Source: Antedon mediterranea
Taxonomy: Eukaryota; Echinodermata; Crinoidea; Comatulida; Antedonidae
Direction: 5' to 3'
DNA length: 64,000 bases
Assembly (NCBI RefSeq): GCF_964355755.1
Contig: NC_092676.1
Location: 21,560,288-21,624,287 of the forward strand
In this document: one piece after another, positions 62,961 through 64,000 of the stretch
Layout: each line of letters opens with the position of its first letter
How positions within the stretch are numbered: the first letter of the stretch is position 1
The notes under the pieces: generated by a model
Seen by the model: the letters and a program-made list of their open reading frames with translations, nothing else
Databases searched by the model: none
What the model was told of the DNA's origin: nothing
Position numbers and translations under genes: made by a program

Positions 62961-64000
62961 GGATCATGAAACTATGGAACAGTCAATATGGTTTTCTCCT
63001 TCCTCCATAATTAGTACATAATGCTAAAGGTTTCTTCCTTTAAATTCTTCACATTGGTCTGGCCAATGATCATTGGACTTGTAGATCCAACACTTAACAG
63101 TCCGTTTGATTGATTATCTGCGCTAAACTGATTTATCCGTATAGCAGTCTTCGCAGAAACAGTACCACTGGCAACTTGGCTGTTATTGCGGCGAGTGCTT
63201 GCACGAGTTTTCCCAAACACAGTATCATTTACTTCACGCTGCTGCTTTCATGATGAATGTGACAACATCTTTCAGTTTGGCGCTTTTATCACTATCCTCC
63301 TTTGATTTAATTTATAATTTTCTTGAGCCCACCTATCACTTTTTGTCAACACACACTACTAGCATCTAAAATGCTAAATACTTTTGGCATTTGGTAATTT
63401 TGTATACAGTACAGTATGTACCTCTCCTATTCTTTCATAAGGTAAAGTAATGCTGTTGTTCTAAAGCATCATTTAAGTTTTTTGGATGAACTGCTTTGTT
63501 CATGACTTCGAACTCTAATTCATAATACTTTATTTTCACAGAGTAGTAAAGTAGTATTACTTTACAAACTGGTTTTGTCTTTTCACCGGAATTACACTGA
63601 GCTCCTTATCAATTTATAATTTGAATATCTTATGTTTACTATCACTGTAATATGGATCTTGAAATTTACTGACCATTCTTTAGCATTACAGTATCATTTT
63701 TTTGTAATACATCCATTATTAGAACTCTTCATTAGTGCTTGTACTACTGTATCACTATGATTTACTGTAGTACTTCTATTTACTCATACTTTTTACAGCA
63801 AATACAGTAGATTGTTTGTACTTTTCTGTATTCTTTTTTAAGTTTATTTATTTCATTCTTTTCTATCGCCTTAATGTTGCCCGTAATTTTTGTATTCTTC
63901 ATCACACATCTTTCTTTGTAATGTCACTGGTTTTTGCTTCCTGGCATATTTCAACTGGTTTTTGTAATGTTAAATCATTTTCACGAAGTAGCCTTTCAGT
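62961..64000. other. Unassigned; one possible minus-strand coding segment
   Basis: The minus-strand segment 63,011-63,250 is open (about 75 codons, containing VFGKTRASTRRNNSQVASG) and less AT-rich than its surroundings. It could be a terminal exon, but I recognise no family. The rest (63,250-64,000) is AT-rich with no supported feature. Confidence 0.25.

Noticed and set aside
1-64000. tRNA, rRNA or snRNA genes
   Set aside because: No stretch with a convincing internal promoter plus cloverleaf, or a recognisable rRNA/snRNA core, was found on either strand by eye; GTTCGA-like strings occur only in isolation.

Overview
The window is eukaryotic: AT-rich, intron-rich and heavily loaded with transposable elements. 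The many TAGGCCTA/CTA-rich patches, several CR1/L2-like LINE tails and the repeat style suggest a marine invertebrate deuterostome, most likely an echinoderm. That placement is an inference from style, not from a diagnostic gene.

Layout. (1) 1-22,010: three roughly 7.1-kb fold-back elements in a row (E1 truncated by the window edge, E2, E3). Each is almost entirely an inverted repeat with about 3.5-kb arms and a loop of about 180 bp. E2 carries an 877-bp nested MITE built from TTGCGCAA palindromes. (2) 22,465-22,868: 3' end of a LINE with a (TCTTA)n tail. (3) 23,594-34,534 and 36,818-43,601: two tandem, co-oriented, intact 12-exon genes. Each encodes a 511-residue protein with a patatin-like phospholipase domain (GGGG-N-R, GTSLG, DGG) followed by a pair of EF-hands and a lysine-rich tail. 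Exon lengths and intron phases are identical in the two copies. The introns of the first copy were invaded by at least three TIR elements and one LINE end. (4) 46,547-47,094: two terminal exons of a coactosin-like (ADF-homology, actin-binding) gene, with a one-base frameshift in the first. (5) About 48,235-62,960: a transposon graveyard. It holds LINE ends on both strands, a 2.3-kb fold-back element carrying six DR1-type AGGTCA repeats, hAT-like transposase remains, a frameshifted LINE reverse transcriptase, an inverted duplication, and a 2.0-kb TIR element inserted in a copy of an older repeat. (6) 62,960-64,000: no recognised gene.

The main functional content is the tandem pair of putative Ca2+-responsive lipid acyl hydrolases. 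The first EF-hand loop differs between copies (canonical in the second, lacking the loop glycine in the first), while the exons around the catalytic serine are nearly identical. No tRNA, rRNA, CRISPR array or prokaryotic-type operon was seen. Exon boundaries were set by hand from GT/AG sites, reading-frame continuity and agreement between the two paralogues.
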